A DNA stretch of 64,000 bases, from positions 124,001 through 188,000 of the forward strand of contig JAIFNA010000006.1 in NCBI GenBank assembly GCA_020048055.1, in the 5' to 3' direction. Shown here one piece after another: positions 37,865 to 47,138 of this stretch (its first letter is position 1; each line of letters opens with the position of its first letter). Both the position numbers and the translations under genes were made by a program. This DNA is from Arcobacter sp. (GTDB lineage Bacteria; Campylobacterota; Campylobacteria; Campylobacterales; Arcobacteraceae). The notes beneath the pieces are model-generated. The model was not told the DNA's origin. It saw only the letters and a list, made by a program, of their open reading frames with translations, and searched no databases.

Positions 37865-39208
37865 ATGAAATTATTTGGAACAGACGGCGTAAGAGGTAAA
37901 GCGGGAGAATTTCTAGATGTTGTCACAGCTCTAAAATTAGCTCAAGCTGCAGGGATTTATTTTAACAACATCTCAACTAAAAGAAGTAAAAAAATACTTT
38001 TGGGAAAAGATACAAGAAGAAGTGGTTATATGATTGAAAATGCACTTGTTAGTGGATTTACTAGTGTTGGATATGATGTGATACAAATTGGACCTATGCC
38101 AACACCAGCTATTGCGTATCTAACTGAATCTATGAGATGTGATGCTGGGATTATGCTGAGCGCGTCACACAATCCATTTGAAGATAATGGGATAAAGTTT
38201 TTTAATTGTAGAGGCGATAAATTAAGTAGTGATATAGAAGGAAAAATTGAAGAGATTTTTTATGATGAAAAATTACTTGCATCTTCTCAAGTTACTGGGG
38301 TAAATATTGGTAAAGCTAAAAGGATTGATGATGTTATTGGAAGATATATAGTTTCAATCAAAACATCATTCCCAAAAGCTATGTCGCTTAATAATCTAAG
38401 AATCGTCCTTGATTGCGCAAATGGTGCAGCATATAAAGTAGCGCCAACAATTTTAGAGGAACTTGGTGCTGATTTGATTGTTCTTAATAATAAACCAAAT
38501 GGATTTAATATTAACGATGATTGTGGAGCGCTTCATCCACAAAATCTTGGAAAAGTGATTAGAGAATATAGGGCAGATATAGGAATTGCACTTGATGGTG
38601 ATGCTGATAGATTAGTTGTTGTTGATGAAAATGGTGAAGTTATCGATGGCGATAAATTAATTGGTGCTTTGGCTGTTTATCTTAAAAAAGAAGGAAAATT
38701 GCCATCCAATAGTTGCGTTGCTACTGTTATGAGTAATGTTGCGCTAGAGGAGTATCTAAAAGAGAATGGAATCGAACTTTATAGATCAAATGTTGGGGAT
38801 AAATATGTTTTAGAGATAATGAAAGAGAAAAATATTAACTTTGGCGGTGAACAAAGTGGACATATTATTTTTGGAGATGTTGCTAAGACAGGTGATGGCT
38901 TAGCATCAGCACTACAAGTTTTATCGCTTATAATTTCAAGTGGAAAAAAAGCTAGTGAAGTTTTAAATCCATTTGAACTTTCACCACAGGTTTTAAAAAA
39001 TATCAATATTGAAACAAAGATACCATTGGAAAATATAGTTGGTTTAGAGGAGATGCTTCTATCTTTTAGAAAACTTGGACTTAGAGATTTGATAAGATAT
39101 TCTGGAACAGAAAACAAGATAAGACTCCTTCTTGAGGGTGAAAACAAGAAGATACTTGATAGTTCAATGGATGAACTTGTTAGATTTATTAAAAGTAAAT
39201 TGTGTTAA
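37865..39208 (+). CDS. glmM: Phosphoglucosamine mutase
   Basis: Converts glucosamine-6-phosphate to glucosamine-1-phosphate for UDP-GlcNAc. The family start [11 protein letters not shown], phosphoserine Ser101 in SASHNP, the metal loop DGDADR and the C-terminal [10 protein letters not shown] phosphate-binding loop are all present in a 447-residue protein. The start at 37865 follows AAAGATTAAAG weakly but matches the family; an in-frame extension to 37808 is not needed. lspA overlaps or adjoins its end. Confidence 0.96.
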   Translation: MKLFGTDGVRGKAGEFLDVVTALKLAQAAGIYFNNISTKRSKKILLGKDTRRSGYMIENALVSGFTSVGYDVIQIGPMPTPAIAYLTESMRCDAGIMLSASHNPFEDNGIKFFNCRGDKLSSDIEGKIEEIFYDEKLLASSQVTGVNIGKAKRIDDVIGRYIVSIKTSFPKAMSLNNLRIVLDCANGAAYKVAPTILEELGADLIVLNNKPNGFNINDDCGALHPQNLGKVIREYRADIGIALDGDADRLVVVDENGEVIDGDKLIGALAVYLKKEGKLPSNSCVATVMSNVALEEYLKENGIELYRSNVGDKYVLEIMKEKNINFGGEQSGHIIFGDVAKTGDGLASALQVLSLIISSGKKASEVLNPFELSPQVLKNINIETKIPLENIVGLEEMLLSFRKLGLRDLIRYSGTENKIRLLLEGENKKILDSSMDELVRFIKSKLC

Positions 39209-39210
39209 TC

Positions 39211-39663
39211 ATGAGGAGTAAAGTTTATATTTTTTTAATCCTTGTAGCTGCACTTTTTGCCGTTGATCAATATGTTAAATTTTTATTTGTTGATGGCTTT
39301 GGTATTGATGGTGAGTGCATCTCTTTAGTTCTGGCATACAATAAAGGTGTTGCATTTTCGATGTTTGCATTTTTAGATGAGAATTTAAAGTATATACAAA
39401 TAGGAATGCTTATCGTTGGAATTATCTATTTAGCTATAAATAAAGATATGTTTAGTGATTATTATATCCCTGTTGCGATACTTTTTGCAGGTGGGATTAG
39501 CAATATTTTTGATAGATTTATCCATGCGGGTGTTGTTGATTATGTTTATTGGCATTGCGGTTTCGATTTTGCTATCTTTAACCTTGCTGATGTTTTGATT
39601 GATATCGCGGTTGTTTGGATGATTTACATTAATTATCAAAATGAGAAGAGATTAAAAGCTTAA
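39211..39663 (+). CDS. lspA: Lipoprotein signal peptidase
   Basis: Inner-membrane aspartyl protease that removes signal peptides from lipoproteins such as the three lipobox proteins of this window. About 150 residues, four TM helices, conserved AYNKGVAFSMF, and catalytic aspartates in GGISNIFDRFIHAGVVDYV and FNLADVLID. The ATG at 39211 is two bases after the glmM stop; an in-frame GTG nine bases upstream is the alternative. It is co-transcribed with glmM. Confidence 0.94.
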   Translation: MRSKVYIFLILVAALFAVDQYVKFLFVDGFGIDGECISLVLAYNKGVAFSMFAFLDENLKYIQIGMLIVGIIYLAINKDMFSDYYIPVAILFAGGISNIFDRFIHAGVVDYVYWHCGFDFAIFNLADVLIDIAVVWMIYINYQNEKRLKA

Positions 39664-39768
39664 TTTTTCTCTTTACAAAAAATAACTTGCATTATAATAG
39701 TTATAATTTCTCTCTTTTTAACTAATTTTTAAAGCTATTAGGTTATTATTTGCGCAAATAAGTAGCAA

Positions 39769-39787
39769 TTGTATAAAATTTATACAA
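39769..39787. promoter_or_regulatory. Perfect 19-base palindrome upstream of the porin gene
   Basis: TTGTATAAA, centre A, TTTATACAA. It lies about 125 bases before the porin ATG and about 40 bases before a possible -10 (TACAAT at 39821-39826). The position suits an activator or repressor site. The regulator is unknown. Confidence 0.4.
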
Positions 39788-39865
39788 ATTTGTTGTCTAT
39801 TTAATTTTAATTTACGGTTACAATAGTGTTATCATTTTGTTACAAAGTGAGATTTCGAAAATTTA

Positions 39866-39892
39866 ACACAAAACACAAAACACAAAACACAA
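39866..39892 (+). repeat. ACACAAA heptanucleotide tandem repeat in the porin leader
   Basis: Three complete ACACAAA units and one partial unit lie directly before the ribosome-binding site AAGGAAA of the porin gene. The number of copies might vary by replication slippage. Confidence 0.85.
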
Positions 39893-39911
39893 TTCAAAAC
39901 AAGGAAAAAAA

Positions 39912-41081
39912 ATGACGAAAATGATTAAAATGAGTTTAGTAGCTGCTGTAGCAATGGCTGGTTTAACTACAACTGCGAGTGCAAAACCAATTAAAGAAGC
40001 TTTAGATAATGTAGATTATTCTGGAAACTTAAGATATAGATATACAAATGCGGAAGCAACAAGTACATCAAAGGGTCTTGACCAAAATGAATATCAATTA
40101 AATATGACTGTAAAGTCGTCAATCAATAAAATGATAACTGCAACAGTTTCGGCTGGTGTAACTGCTACAACTTCAGATGATTCTGGTGATGCTGATCCTC
40201 AAGCTTCTGAGATTAAAGAAGCAAATTTTGCTTTTGCTCTGCCAATGGCAACAGTTATTGCTGGTAAACAAGCTTTAGCTACTCCGTTTGCTGATGGTTC
40301 ACTTGACTCTCAACAAGGAACAGGTGTTGTTGCTTTAGTTCCAGTTGGTGGTGTTACAATTGCTGGTGGATTATTTTTAAATTCTGATGCAGTATCCAAT
40401 GTTTATAATGTAGATTTAGGTGGACACAATATAGCTGCTCTAGCTGTTATTGGTAAAGCTTCTGTAGTTGACTATGCTGCTTGGTATGCTAAAATTAGTG
40501 AAAATGCATTGACTTTACAAGCTGATGGAAAAACTGCAACAACTCTTTCTGCTGGTACAACTGCTGGGGCAACTGCTGTTAACTTAAACCTTAAAGCTCC
40601 TGTTGGTCCAGTAAATGTTGAAGTAAACTATGCAAAAGTTAACTATACAGTAAATAAAGCTGATGCAAAAGAACCAACTCAATCAAGAATTGTAGTTTCT
40701 GGCGATGTTGCTGGTGTTAGTTTAGCTGCTGGTTATGTTAAAGCTGGAAAAGATGGTGGTGATGTAACTTTAGGTGACGGAGATGCAACTGCAAACTTCG
40801 TAATGGAAGCATTTAGTGGAACTGCGTTAAAAGATACAAGTGCTTATTATTTAGCTGCTTCTATGCCTGTTGGTCCAGTTACTGCTAAATTAGAATATGG
40901 TAAAACTTCTGATTTAGATGGTACTACTGCTGGAAATGCTAAATTTAGTGAAACAAAACTTTCTGCAACTTATGAGATAGTTAAGAACTTCACTGTTTCA
41001 GCTTGGATGACGGCTACAAGCGGAGATGGCGACTATAATAAAATGGGTGCAAATAGATTAGAACTTAACTATACATTCTAA
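39912..41081 (+). CDS. Major outer-membrane porin
   Basis: A 389-residue secreted protein: signal peptide 1-24 ending TASAKP, then a Ala/Thr/Val/Gly-rich beta-barrel sequence starting with VDYSGNLRYRYTNAE and ending in the barrel terminus RLELNYTF. This is the Campylobacterota major porin type, a general diffusion trimer. The long untranslated leader, good ribosome-binding site and strong terminator point to high expression. Substrate preference cannot be read from the sequence. Confidence 0.88.
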   Translation: MTKMIKMSLVAAVAMAGLTTTASAKPIKEALDNVDYSGNLRYRYTNAEATSTSKGLDQNEYQLNMTVKSSINKMITATVSAGVTATTSDDSGDADPQASEIKEANFAFALPMATVIAGKQALATPFADGSLDSQQGTGVVALVPVGGVTIAGGLFLNSDAVSNVYNVDLGGHNIAALAVIGKASVVDYAAWYAKISENALTLQADGKTATTLSAGTTAGATAVNLNLKAPVGPVNVEVNYAKVNYTVNKADAKEPTQSRIVVSGDVAGVSLAAGYVKAGKDGGDVTLGDGDATANFVMEAFSGTALKDTSAYYLAASMPVGPVTAKLEYGKTSDLDGTTAGNAKFSETKLSATYEIVKNFTVSAWMTATSGDGDYNKMGANRLELNYTF

Positions 41082-41108
41082 TAAGAATTTAGTTAACTAT
41101 TCTTTAGA

Positions 41109-41135
41109 AGGTTGGGCCTTGGCTCAACCTTTTTT
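41109..41135 (+). terminator. Terminator after the porin gene
   Basis: AGGTTGGGCC TT GGCTCAACCT followed by six T. The 10-base stem has one G-T pair and begins 27 bases after the porin stop. Confidence 0.93.
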
Positions 41136-41183
41136 AGTTTCGGAAGTGAGGCTTTCTAATAGAGAGTCCAACTTCCCTGATAA

Positions 41184-41495
41184 CTATTTTATATAACTAC
41201 AACAATAATCTGTAACAGTTTTTATTTTTAAATCAAAAGAAGAATTTGCAGGTACGCTAAATGTTTCTGGAGTATTTAGTGTTTTCCACTCTTCGTTTGG
41301 AAGTCTAATCTCAAGTTCTCCACTCATAATCTCCATAATCTCAGCTTCAGCAGTACCAAATGTATAGTCCCCAGGAAGCATAATCCCCAAAGTTTGTATA
41401 GTTCCATCATTAAGCGTAATTGCTCTACTTGTTACTTTCCCGTCATAATAAATATTTGCCTCTTTTTTTACTGTAACATTTTTTATTTCACTCAT
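41184..41495 (-). CDS. ppnP: Pyrimidine/purine nucleoside phosphorylase (DUF1255)
   Basis: A 103-residue cupin-fold enzyme that splits nucleosides with phosphate. The family pattern is clear: KVTSRAITLNDGT, TLGIMLPGDYTFGTAEAEIMEI, SGELEIRLP and FSVPANSSFDLK. It is separated from the por operon upstream by a terminator and so has its own promoter or low read-through. Confidence 0.92.
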   Translation of the reverse strand: MSEIKNVTVKKEANIYYDGKVTSRAITLNDGTIQTLGIMLPGDYTFGTAEAEIMEIMSGELEIRLPNEEWKTLNTPETFSVPANSSFDLKIKTVTDYCCSYIK

Positions 41496-41537
41496 TTTAT
41501 TTTCCTTTTTATTTTTAAATTTTAATATCTCATAAAT

Positions 41538-41567
41538 AAAAAAACCTCGAATAATCGAGGTTTTTTT
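41538..41567. terminator. Perfect terminator hairpin after the por operon
   Basis: AAAAAAACCTCGA, loop ATAA, TCGAGGTTTTTTT: a perfect 13-base stem. It is 23 bases downstream of porB on the minus strand and symmetrical enough to act in both directions. Confidence 0.93.
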
Positions 41568-41589
41568 ATCTTTAAAGAAGATGTCTAAA

Positions 41590-42576
41590 TTAAACTCTAG
41601 CTGCTTCTCTTCTTTGTAAATAATCCCAGTCTTTATCTACTCTTTTTTGCCATTCTGTAATTACATGTTCATTTTCTGGTTTAAATAGATGCTTAAATCT
41701 ACCCTGAGCACCCAAATAATCCCTTACAGGAACAATATTTTTTGGTCTATATGTAATATTTAATTCTCTTCCATCAATTATTTCATAAAGTGGGAAAACC
41801 AAAGAATCTGTTGCCAAATCTGAAACTTCTATTGTTTGGTGCTCTAAGAACTTCCATTCAGTCGTACAAGCAGACATTGCATTTATATAGACAGGACCTT
41901 CAGCATCAAATCCTTTTTGGATTTTTTTAACCATATCTTTCCATTTGTTTGGAGCAATTTGAGCAACATACGGTGAGCCATGAGCTGCCATAATTTGCAT
42001 CATATCTTTTTTATGTTTTTTCTCTCCATATGAGTGACTCCCAGCAGGACTTGTAGTGGCACTTGCCCCTATTGGAGTTGAGCTACTTCTTTGCCCACCA
42101 GTGTTTGCATAAACTTCATTGTCAAGACAAACATACATCATATTATGTCCTCTTTCAAAACAACCACTTATCCATTGGAAACCAATGTCATATGTTGAAC
42201 CATCACCACCAAAAGCTACAAATTTAGGCTCAGGAGTATTTGGATCAATTCTCCCTTTTCTTCTTAGCGCTTTATTGGCTGCTTCTGCCCCTGCAATCGC
42301 AGTTGAACTATTTTCAAATCCAATATGAATCCATGAGCTATCCCAACTTGTATGAGGATAGATAGCTGTACAAACTTCAAGACAACCTGTGCTTGAACCA
42401 ATAACCATGTTGTCATTTGTTGCATTTAGCACTTCCCTAACAATAATAGAGTGAGCACATCCTGGACAAAGAACATGAGCACCTTCAAATCTTTCAGCAG
42501 CTGTTGAGAATGCTTTTAGATTTTTAATCTCTTTAACCCCTTGTGGTAAACAACCACCGTTTGTACTACAACTCAT
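41590..42576 (-). CDS. porB: Pyruvate:ferredoxin oxidoreductase, beta subunit
   Basis: Thiamine-diphosphate subunit of the enzyme that splits pyruvate to acetyl-CoA, CO2 and reduced ferredoxin (or runs in reverse in the reductive TCA cycle). The 328-residue protein has the 4Fe-4S Cys residues near the N terminus (CPGCAHS and Cys in the first 25 residues), FGGDGSTYDIGFQ (ThDP motif start), EVYANTGGQRSSSTP and a late CTTEW. Last gene of the porGDAB operon. Confidence 0.95.
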   Translation of the reverse strand: MSCSTNGGCLPQGVKEIKNLKAFSTAAERFEGAHVLCPGCAHSIIVREVLNATNDNMVIGSSTGCLEVCTAIYPHTSWDSSWIHIGFENSSTAIAGAEAANKALRRKGRIDPNTPEPKFVAFGGDGSTYDIGFQWISGCFERGHNMMYVCLDNEVYANTGGQRSSSTPIGASATTSPAGSHSYGEKKHKKDMMQIMAAHGSPYVAQIAPNKWKDMVKKIQKGFDAEGPVYINAMSACTTEWKFLEHQTIEVSDLATDSLVFPLYEIIDGRELNITYRPKNIVPVRDYLGAQGRFKHLFKPENEHVITEWQKRVDKDWDYLQRREAARV

Positions 42577-42578
42577 AA

Positions 42579-43817
42579 TTATGCCTCCACGTTATAATAT
42601 TTTAATTCAGGTCCTCTAACCCCAATAAATCTTTGAATTGAACCATTCAATTTACCATTTGCAACTTCATCAAGTGCATAATTAAATATACCTTTTAGGT
42701 TTTCAATATTTATATCTCTTCCACCCAATCCGTAAATAATGTTTGATAAAAGTGGTCTAGCAGGCGTGTTGAATAGTGCAGCTGCAATATCATTATATAC
42801 AAGTCCTGTTTGCCCACCTGGTGCGGATCTATCCATACAAACCACTGCTTTTGCATTTTGTAATATTTTTGCAAATGTTTCTAATTGTGTTGGTCTAAAT
42901 ACACGAGGTAAAACAACACCAACCTTTTTCCCTTCAGCTCTTAGTTTATCTGCTGCCATTTGAGCAGTTTGATAAGTTGTGCCTAAACAAACAAGTACAA
43001 CATCAGCATCTTCAACTAAATATGTTTCAGTCATATTGTATTTTCTTCCACTAAGTTTGCCATATTCTTCAAATACTTCCTCAATGATTTTAACTGAACC
43101 CATCATTGCATTGTGTTGCTTTGCTTTGTGTTCAAAATGCCAATCAGATTCTGTTTGTACACCATGAGTTACAGGTTTGTCAAAATTTAAAAGTGAATTT
43201 ACTTCTTGGTAATTTCCTACAAAATTGTATGCTTCTTCGTCGCTAAGTGGTCTTACATTTTGTGCTTTATGTGATGTTAAGAATCCATCTTGATTAACAA
43301 TCACTGGTAGTCTGACACTTTTATGTTCAGCAATTCTAAAAGCACAAAGAACTAAATCATAAGATTCTTCAGGAGTGCACGCATCAATTGATATCCAACC
43401 ACTCTGGTTTGCAAGATACATATCTGAGTGGTCACCATTAACATTAAGTGGCGCAGCTAAAGCTCTATTTATCATACAAAGCACGATAGGCATTCTCATA
43501 CCAGATGCTTGGTAAAGAGTTTCAATCATAAGTGCTAAACCTTGTGATGAAGTTGCTGTAGCAGCTCTAGCTCCAGCAGCAGATGCACCAATACATCCTG
43601 ACATTGCAGCATGTTCTGACTCAACCATAATAAATTCACCATCAACATACCCATTTGCATGATGCATAGCATAACCTTCAACTGTACCAGTAGATGGCGT
43701 AATAGGGTATGCAGCAACCACATCAACACTAGCTTGTCTTAAAGCGTGTGAGTTTGCTAAGTTTCCATCCCAAACTTCAACTTTTTTTAATTCCATTTTT
43801 CTCTTATTCATATACAT
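42579..43817 (-). CDS. porA: Pyruvate:ferredoxin oxidoreductase, alpha subunit
   Basis: Alpha subunit (412 residues) carrying pyrimidine-side and transketolase C-terminal-like domains. Key segments: AYPITPSTGTVEGYA near residue 37, EHAAMSGCIGASAAGARAATATSSQGLALM, and SAPGGQTGLVYNDI near 340. The ATG at 43817 is preceded by GAAAGGTG at eight bases; other in-frame Met codons follow at 43811 and 43793. It is separated from porB by two bases and lies three bases after porD. Confidence 0.95.
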   Translation of the reverse strand: MYMNKRKMELKKVEVWDGNLANSHALRQASVDVVAAYPITPSTGTVEGYAMHHANGYVDGEFIMVESEHAAMSGCIGASAAGARAATATSSQGLALMIETLYQASGMRMPIVLCMINRALAAPLNVNGDHSDMYLANQSGWISIDACTPEESYDLVLCAFRIAEHKSVRLPVIVNQDGFLTSHKAQNVRPLSDEEAYNFVGNYQEVNSLLNFDKPVTHGVQTESDWHFEHKAKQHNAMMGSVKIIEEVFEEYGKLSGRKYNMTETYLVEDADVVLVCLGTTYQTAQMAADKLRAEGKKVGVVLPRVFRPTQLETFAKILQNAKAVVCMDRSAPGGQTGLVYNDIAAALFNTPARPLLSNIIYGLGGRDINIENLKGIFNYALDEVANGKLNGSIQRFIGVRGPELKYYNVEA

Positions 43818-43820
43818 AAT

Positions 43821-44312
43821 TTATTCACCTTTCTCATTGTCATTATCTGGCAAACTTTTATCTTTGCTTGGCCATTGTGTTAACGCATCTTCATTTTTAA
43901 TAGTTTCACTAAACATAATTAGTGATTTTGGATTCGTAGGACAAACTTCTACACATATTCCACATCCTTTACAGTGGTCATAGTCAATACCAACCATCTC
44001 TTTATTTCTTGAAATAATAGAGCTGTCTGGACAATAAAGCCAACAATTTTGGCAGTCAATACAAAGGTCAACATTCCAAACCGGCTTTATAACTCTCCAG
44101 TCACCTACATATTTGTTCATAGAATTTGTTTCTGCGTATTGTCTATTTTCTGGTTGTACATTTACTACTGTATAATCTATTTCGCTTTCAAACGAAAAAC
44201 AGGCAGCACCTGGAACTAATTCGTCCCATCCCATATCCCAAACTGACTTTGTAGCACTAACTCCACCTAGTTCAGGAACGATTCTTGTTGATAAATCTTT
44301 TTCTTTTGCCAT
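43821..44312 (-). CDS. porD: Pyruvate:ferredoxin oxidoreductase, delta subunit
   Basis: Electron-carrier subunit of 163 residues with two 4Fe-4S clusters: CIDCQNCWLYCP and CKGCGICVEVCP near residues 82-93 and 114-125. The N-terminal 75 residues are an extension seen in Campylobacterota. The C-terminal tail is highly charged (SLPDNDNEKGE). It receives electrons from the alpha/beta core and passes them to ferredoxin or flavodoxin. Confidence 0.94.
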   Translation of the reverse strand: MAKEKDLSTRIVPELGGVSATKSVWDMGWDELVPGAACFSFESEIDYTVVNVQPENRQYAETNSMNKYVGDWRVIKPVWNVDLCIDCQNCWLYCPDSSIISRNKEMVGIDYDHCKGCGICVEVCPTNPKSLIMFSETIKNEDALTQWPSKDKSLPDNDNEKGE

Positions 44313-44321
44313 AATTTTCCC

Positions 44322-44888
44322 CTATTTTACTTCATCGTATGCACGTTGAATCGCCAACATATTCGCTTCGATAATTTTTTCTGGTAATTTCCCTAGTGTT
44401 CGCTTCATTGCCATTTTGAAATCTTCAATTTCAAGCATATTCGATAGTTTAATAAAGGCGCCAAGAGCAGGTGTATTTGGTATTGGTCTTCCGATGGTTT
44501 CTTTTGCAATTTTTAGACAGTCAAGAATATATACATTTTTTTCTTTCCCTTTTAGTGCAGGTATTAAACTAATTAATTCATTTTTATCTTCAAGATGTGT
44601 AGTAATAATGTATTTTGTATTTTCGTCACAATCTAGTGTAATATTATCTGTATATGCAAGTGCAGGATCTATAACAAAAACATATGAAGGACACATATAT
44701 CTTTCGTGGTTTAATATTTTGTTATCATCAATTCTATTGTAAGCAGTCATTGCAGCACCTCTTTTTGCTGAACCATAAAATGAAAAAGCTTGAACTTCTT
44801 TACCAGTTTCTGCAGCAACCGATGCCAACCCTTTTGCTCCAGTTACGGCACCTTGACCAGCTCTACTGTGCCATCTAATTTCTAGCAT
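44322..44888 (-). CDS. porG: Pyruvate:ferredoxin oxidoreductase, gamma subunit
   Basis: First gene of the operon, 188 residues. The gamma-domain signature is WHSRAGQGAVTGAKGLASVAA followed by FSFYGSAKRGAAMTAYNRI; late ALGAFIKLSNMLEIE. It helps bind coenzyme A and the core. Good ribosome-binding site AAGGAGA before the ATG. The promoter should be in the 108-base gap to the next gene. Confidence 0.95.
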   Translation of the reverse strand: MLEIRWHSRAGQGAVTGAKGLASVAAETGKEVQAFSFYGSAKRGAAMTAYNRIDDNKILNHERYMCPSYVFVIDPALAYTDNITLDCDENTKYIITTHLEDKNELISLIPALKGKEKNVYILDCLKIAKETIGRPIPNTPALGAFIKLSNMLEIEDFKMAMKRTLGKLPEKIIEANMLAIQRAYDEVK

Positions 44889-44996
44889 TTTGTCTCCTTG
44901 TTTTTTAATAAATTTATAGAATAAATTAAAATCTACACTTTATAATTTGCAATTTATTTCTGACCGATTTTAAGAAAATACAACTTACATTACGCT

Positions 44997-45650
44997 TTAT
45001 TTTTTTTCACTTTGTATTCTTTTTACAGCGGATAAAGAGTTGCTTTCGATAATGTTTGAATATGCTGACAATTCTTCAAATAATCCATGACCACAAAGAA
45101 CACCAACCCCATTAATTTGAGCATTTTGGGCTGCTATCAAGTCTAATTTTGTATCTCCTACCATATATATATCATAAGATTTATTTGTGATATTCATAAG
45201 TTTCATTGCATTTAAAATTGGTTCAGGGTGCGGCTTTGGATTGTCAACATCTTCTCTACCAATGATGCATTCAAAATATTTCATAACTTGCATATTTTCT
45301 AAAATTGGAACCGAGTATCTCGCTGTTTTTGTGGTTACCACACCAAGTCGTGCAAATGTAGATGCTAATTTAACAGCCTCAAGTGCATCTGGAAGTAGCG
45401 TTGTTAAATCTACCGAGATTTCTCTGTATCTTTCTCTGTAATTGTTAACAAAAGTGTCAATTAAAGTTTCTTTTATACCTAATTCTTTGTACATAATATC
45501 CAGTGGATAGCCAATGAGTTGGGCGATGTCATTATAGGTTCCATTAAACTTAAAATTCATTTTTTCAAATGTAAAGTAAAATGTTTTAACAATAGCTTCA
45601 GTGCTATCTATTAATGTTCCATCAAGATCAAATAAGATTATTTTCTCCAT
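44997..45650 (-). CDS. HAD-family phosphatase (phosphoglycolate phosphatase-like)
   Basis: A 217-residue HAD hydrolase with motif I FDLDGTLIDS (Asp8, Asp10), a helical cap, motif II/III with VTTKT and NPKPHPEP, and motif IV MVGDTKLDLIAA. It is closer to the Gph group than the other HAD protein of this window. The ribosome-binding site AAGGAAA precedes the ATG. Phosphoglycolate is the likely, unproven, substrate. Confidence 0.88.
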   Translation of the reverse strand: MEKIILFDLDGTLIDSTEAIVKTFYFTFEKMNFKFNGTYNDIAQLIGYPLDIMYKELGIKETLIDTFVNNYRERYREISVDLTTLLPDALEAVKLASTFARLGVVTTKTARYSVPILENMQVMKYFECIIGREDVDNPKPHPEPILNAMKLMNITNKSYDIYMVGDTKLDLIAAQNAQINGVGVLCGHGLFEELSAYSNIIESNSLSAVKRIQSEKK

Positions 45651-45750
45651 AGATTTCCTTTTTTTACACCATTGTACAAAAGATAGTTTAAATCTATTTT
45701 AGCGTTAGATTCTTAAGTAATCTTCTGTATAATTTAATAAAACTACAAGA

Positions 45751-45862
45751 GCAAAATTTTGTTTGCTTTGTTAGGATTTACTACTTTAGCAATTTTACAT
45801 ATTTTGATAACAGTAGGCAAAAACAAGATGTCTCTTTGAAAACGGGACATCTTAAAAGGAAA
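45751..45862 (+). repeat. Dispersed copy of the gpsA leader repeat
   Basis: The region GTTTGCTTTGTTAGGATTT, ACTACTTTAGCAATTTTA and, further on, GGGACATCTTAAAAGGAAAG aligns in order with 31533-31640 upstream of gpsA. As there, it runs up to the ribosome-binding site of the next gene, with TCTCTTTGAAAACGGGAC matching the tandem hairpin unit. Confidence 0.75.
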
Positions 45863-45866
45863 GCAG

Positions 45867-46304
45867 ATGAAAAAATTATTACTTATGATGATATTTTGTG
45901 TTTATTCGTTTGGTGAGATGCAATTTAGTGAGCCACTTCCAACATTTGAAAATCCAAGAAAATGGGTAATTAAATTAAATACGGCAAACATTGAAGATGT
46001 AAATCATATGTTAGGATCAATTAATAATGTATTGAAGGAATATCCAGCTGAATCAATAAAAATTGCAGTTGTAACTTACGCCCAAGGTGTAAGAAGTATG
46101 AGAAAAGATTATGATCCAGCAACACTTACGAGGATAAAATCTTTAATGGAATACGATGTTGAATTTATAGTGTGTAGAAATACAATGGATACAATGAAAT
46201 GGACAGATGATGAATTTTTAAAAGGCTCAAATTTTGTTCAAGCTGGAATTGCTGAAGTTATTGAGAGAATTGCAGGTGGGTGGATTGGTGTTGAACCTTA
46301 TTAA
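45867..46304 (+). CDS. Secreted DsrE-like protein
   Basis: A 145-residue protein with a signal peptide (1-17) and a DsrE/F-like domain: KWVIKLNTANIEDVNHMLGSINNVL, IKIAVVTYAQGVRSM, DVEFIVCRNTMD with a single Cys about residue 110, and AGIAEVIERIAGGWIGVEPY. Such domains often carry sulfane sulfur on a Cys; a role in sulfur handling in the periplasm is an inference. Its leader matches that of gpsA, so the two may share regulation. Confidence 0.82.
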   Translation: MKKLLLMMIFCVYSFGEMQFSEPLPTFENPRKWVIKLNTANIEDVNHMLGSINNVLKEYPAESIKIAVVTYAQGVRSMRKDYDPATLTRIKSLMEYDVEFIVCRNTMDTMKWTDDEFLKGSNFVQAGIAEVIERIAGGWIGVEPY

Positions 46305-46322
46305 TTAAGGTTTTTGACCAAT

Positions 46323-46358
46323 AAAAAAAGGGTAGGCAAATTTGCCTACCCTTTTTTT
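46323..46358. terminator. Bidirectional terminator between the DsrE-like gene and rplT
   Basis: A perfect 36-base palindrome, AAAAAAAGGGTAGGCAAA and its complement, between convergent genes. It has a run of T in both directions. Confidence 0.95.
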
Positions 46359-46375
46359 GTTATCTAGTAAATTTA

Positions 46376-46738
46376 TTATTTATTTGCTAATGCAGTTTTA
46401 GCATTTGCAACTAAAGATGTAAATGAAACTGGATCGTGCATAGCCATATCAGCTAATATTTTTCTGTCAAGTTCAATTCCAGCAACTTTTAAACCATTCA
46501 TAAATCTTGAATAGTTGATGTCATTTAATCTACAACCAGCATTAATTCTAATTATCCAAAGTCTTCTGAAATCTCTTTTTTTAGCTCTTCTATCTCTAAA
46601 TGCATAAACTAACGCGTGTTCTACCGCTTCTTTAGCTTTTCTAAAGTGTTTTCTTCTTCCACTATAAAAACCTTTAGCCATTTTTAATATTTTTTTATGT
46701 CTTCTTCTTCTTACTATACCTGTTTTAACTCTTGGCAT
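46376..46738 (-). CDS. rplT: 50S ribosomal protein L20
   Basis: A 120-residue basic protein essential for early 50S assembly. The N-terminal MPRVKTG and [23 protein letters not shown] helix and the globular end with [21 protein letters not shown] are typical. It follows rpmI; infC, the usual upstream gene in many bacteria, is absent here, which is also seen in Campylobacter. Confidence 0.97.
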   Translation of the reverse strand: MPRVKTGIVRRRRHKKILKMAKGFYSGRRKHFRKAKEAVEHALVYAFRDRRAKKRDFRRLWIIRINAGCRLNDINYSRFMNGLKVAGIELDRKILADMAMHDPVSFTSLVANAKTALANK

Positions 46739-46781
46739 TATATTTCCTTTCTTTACCGCAATATTTATATATTTTTAGGTG

Positions 46782-46829
46782 TCAGCTATTAAATAGACTG
46801 AACTTGTCCGAATTTAATCGGAGGGACAA
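46782..46829 (-). promoter_or_regulatory. Two stem-loops in the rpmI-rplT gap
   Basis: Positions 46804-46829 (TTGTCCGA with TCGGAGGGACAA, one bulge) and 46782-46801 (TCAG-CTATT with AATAG-CTGA, one bulge) fold on the transcript between the two genes. In other bacteria L20 controls its own operon by binding mimics of its rRNA site, so these are candidates for that. Confidence 0.4.
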
Positions 46830-46836
46830 AAGCTTA

Positions 46837-47034
46837 TTAAGCTTTACAAAGCATTGCTTTAACTCTTTTAACATCTGTAGAATCTACAGTTTGTGGTCCT
46901 CTAAGTTTAACTTTTCTTTTTTGATCCATTTTTGTAAGAATATGGCTTCTAAAAGCACTTCCTCTTTTGATTGAACCATTTTTTTTGATTTTAAATCTTT
47001 TTAAAGCACCACTGTTTGATTTCATTTTTGGCAT
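46837..47034 (-). CDS. rpmI: 50S ribosomal protein L35
   Basis: A 65-residue highly basic protein, with [15 protein letters not shown] at the start and [12 protein letters not shown] in the middle, typical of L35. It is the first gene of the rpmI-rplT unit. An AAAGGAG ribosome-binding site is upstream. Confidence 0.97.
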   Translation of the reverse strand: MPKMKSNSGALKRFKIKKNGSIKRGSAFRSHILTKMDQKRKVKLRGPQTVDSTDVKRVKAMLCKA

Positions 47035-47138
47035 AATTTAGAACTCCTTTCATAAATTTGTAAATTATTTTTACATAAAGTTGCGAATAGTACAGAAATT
47101 TTTCTTTAAATTTGCTTTTAAAAACTCCTATCAAATCT

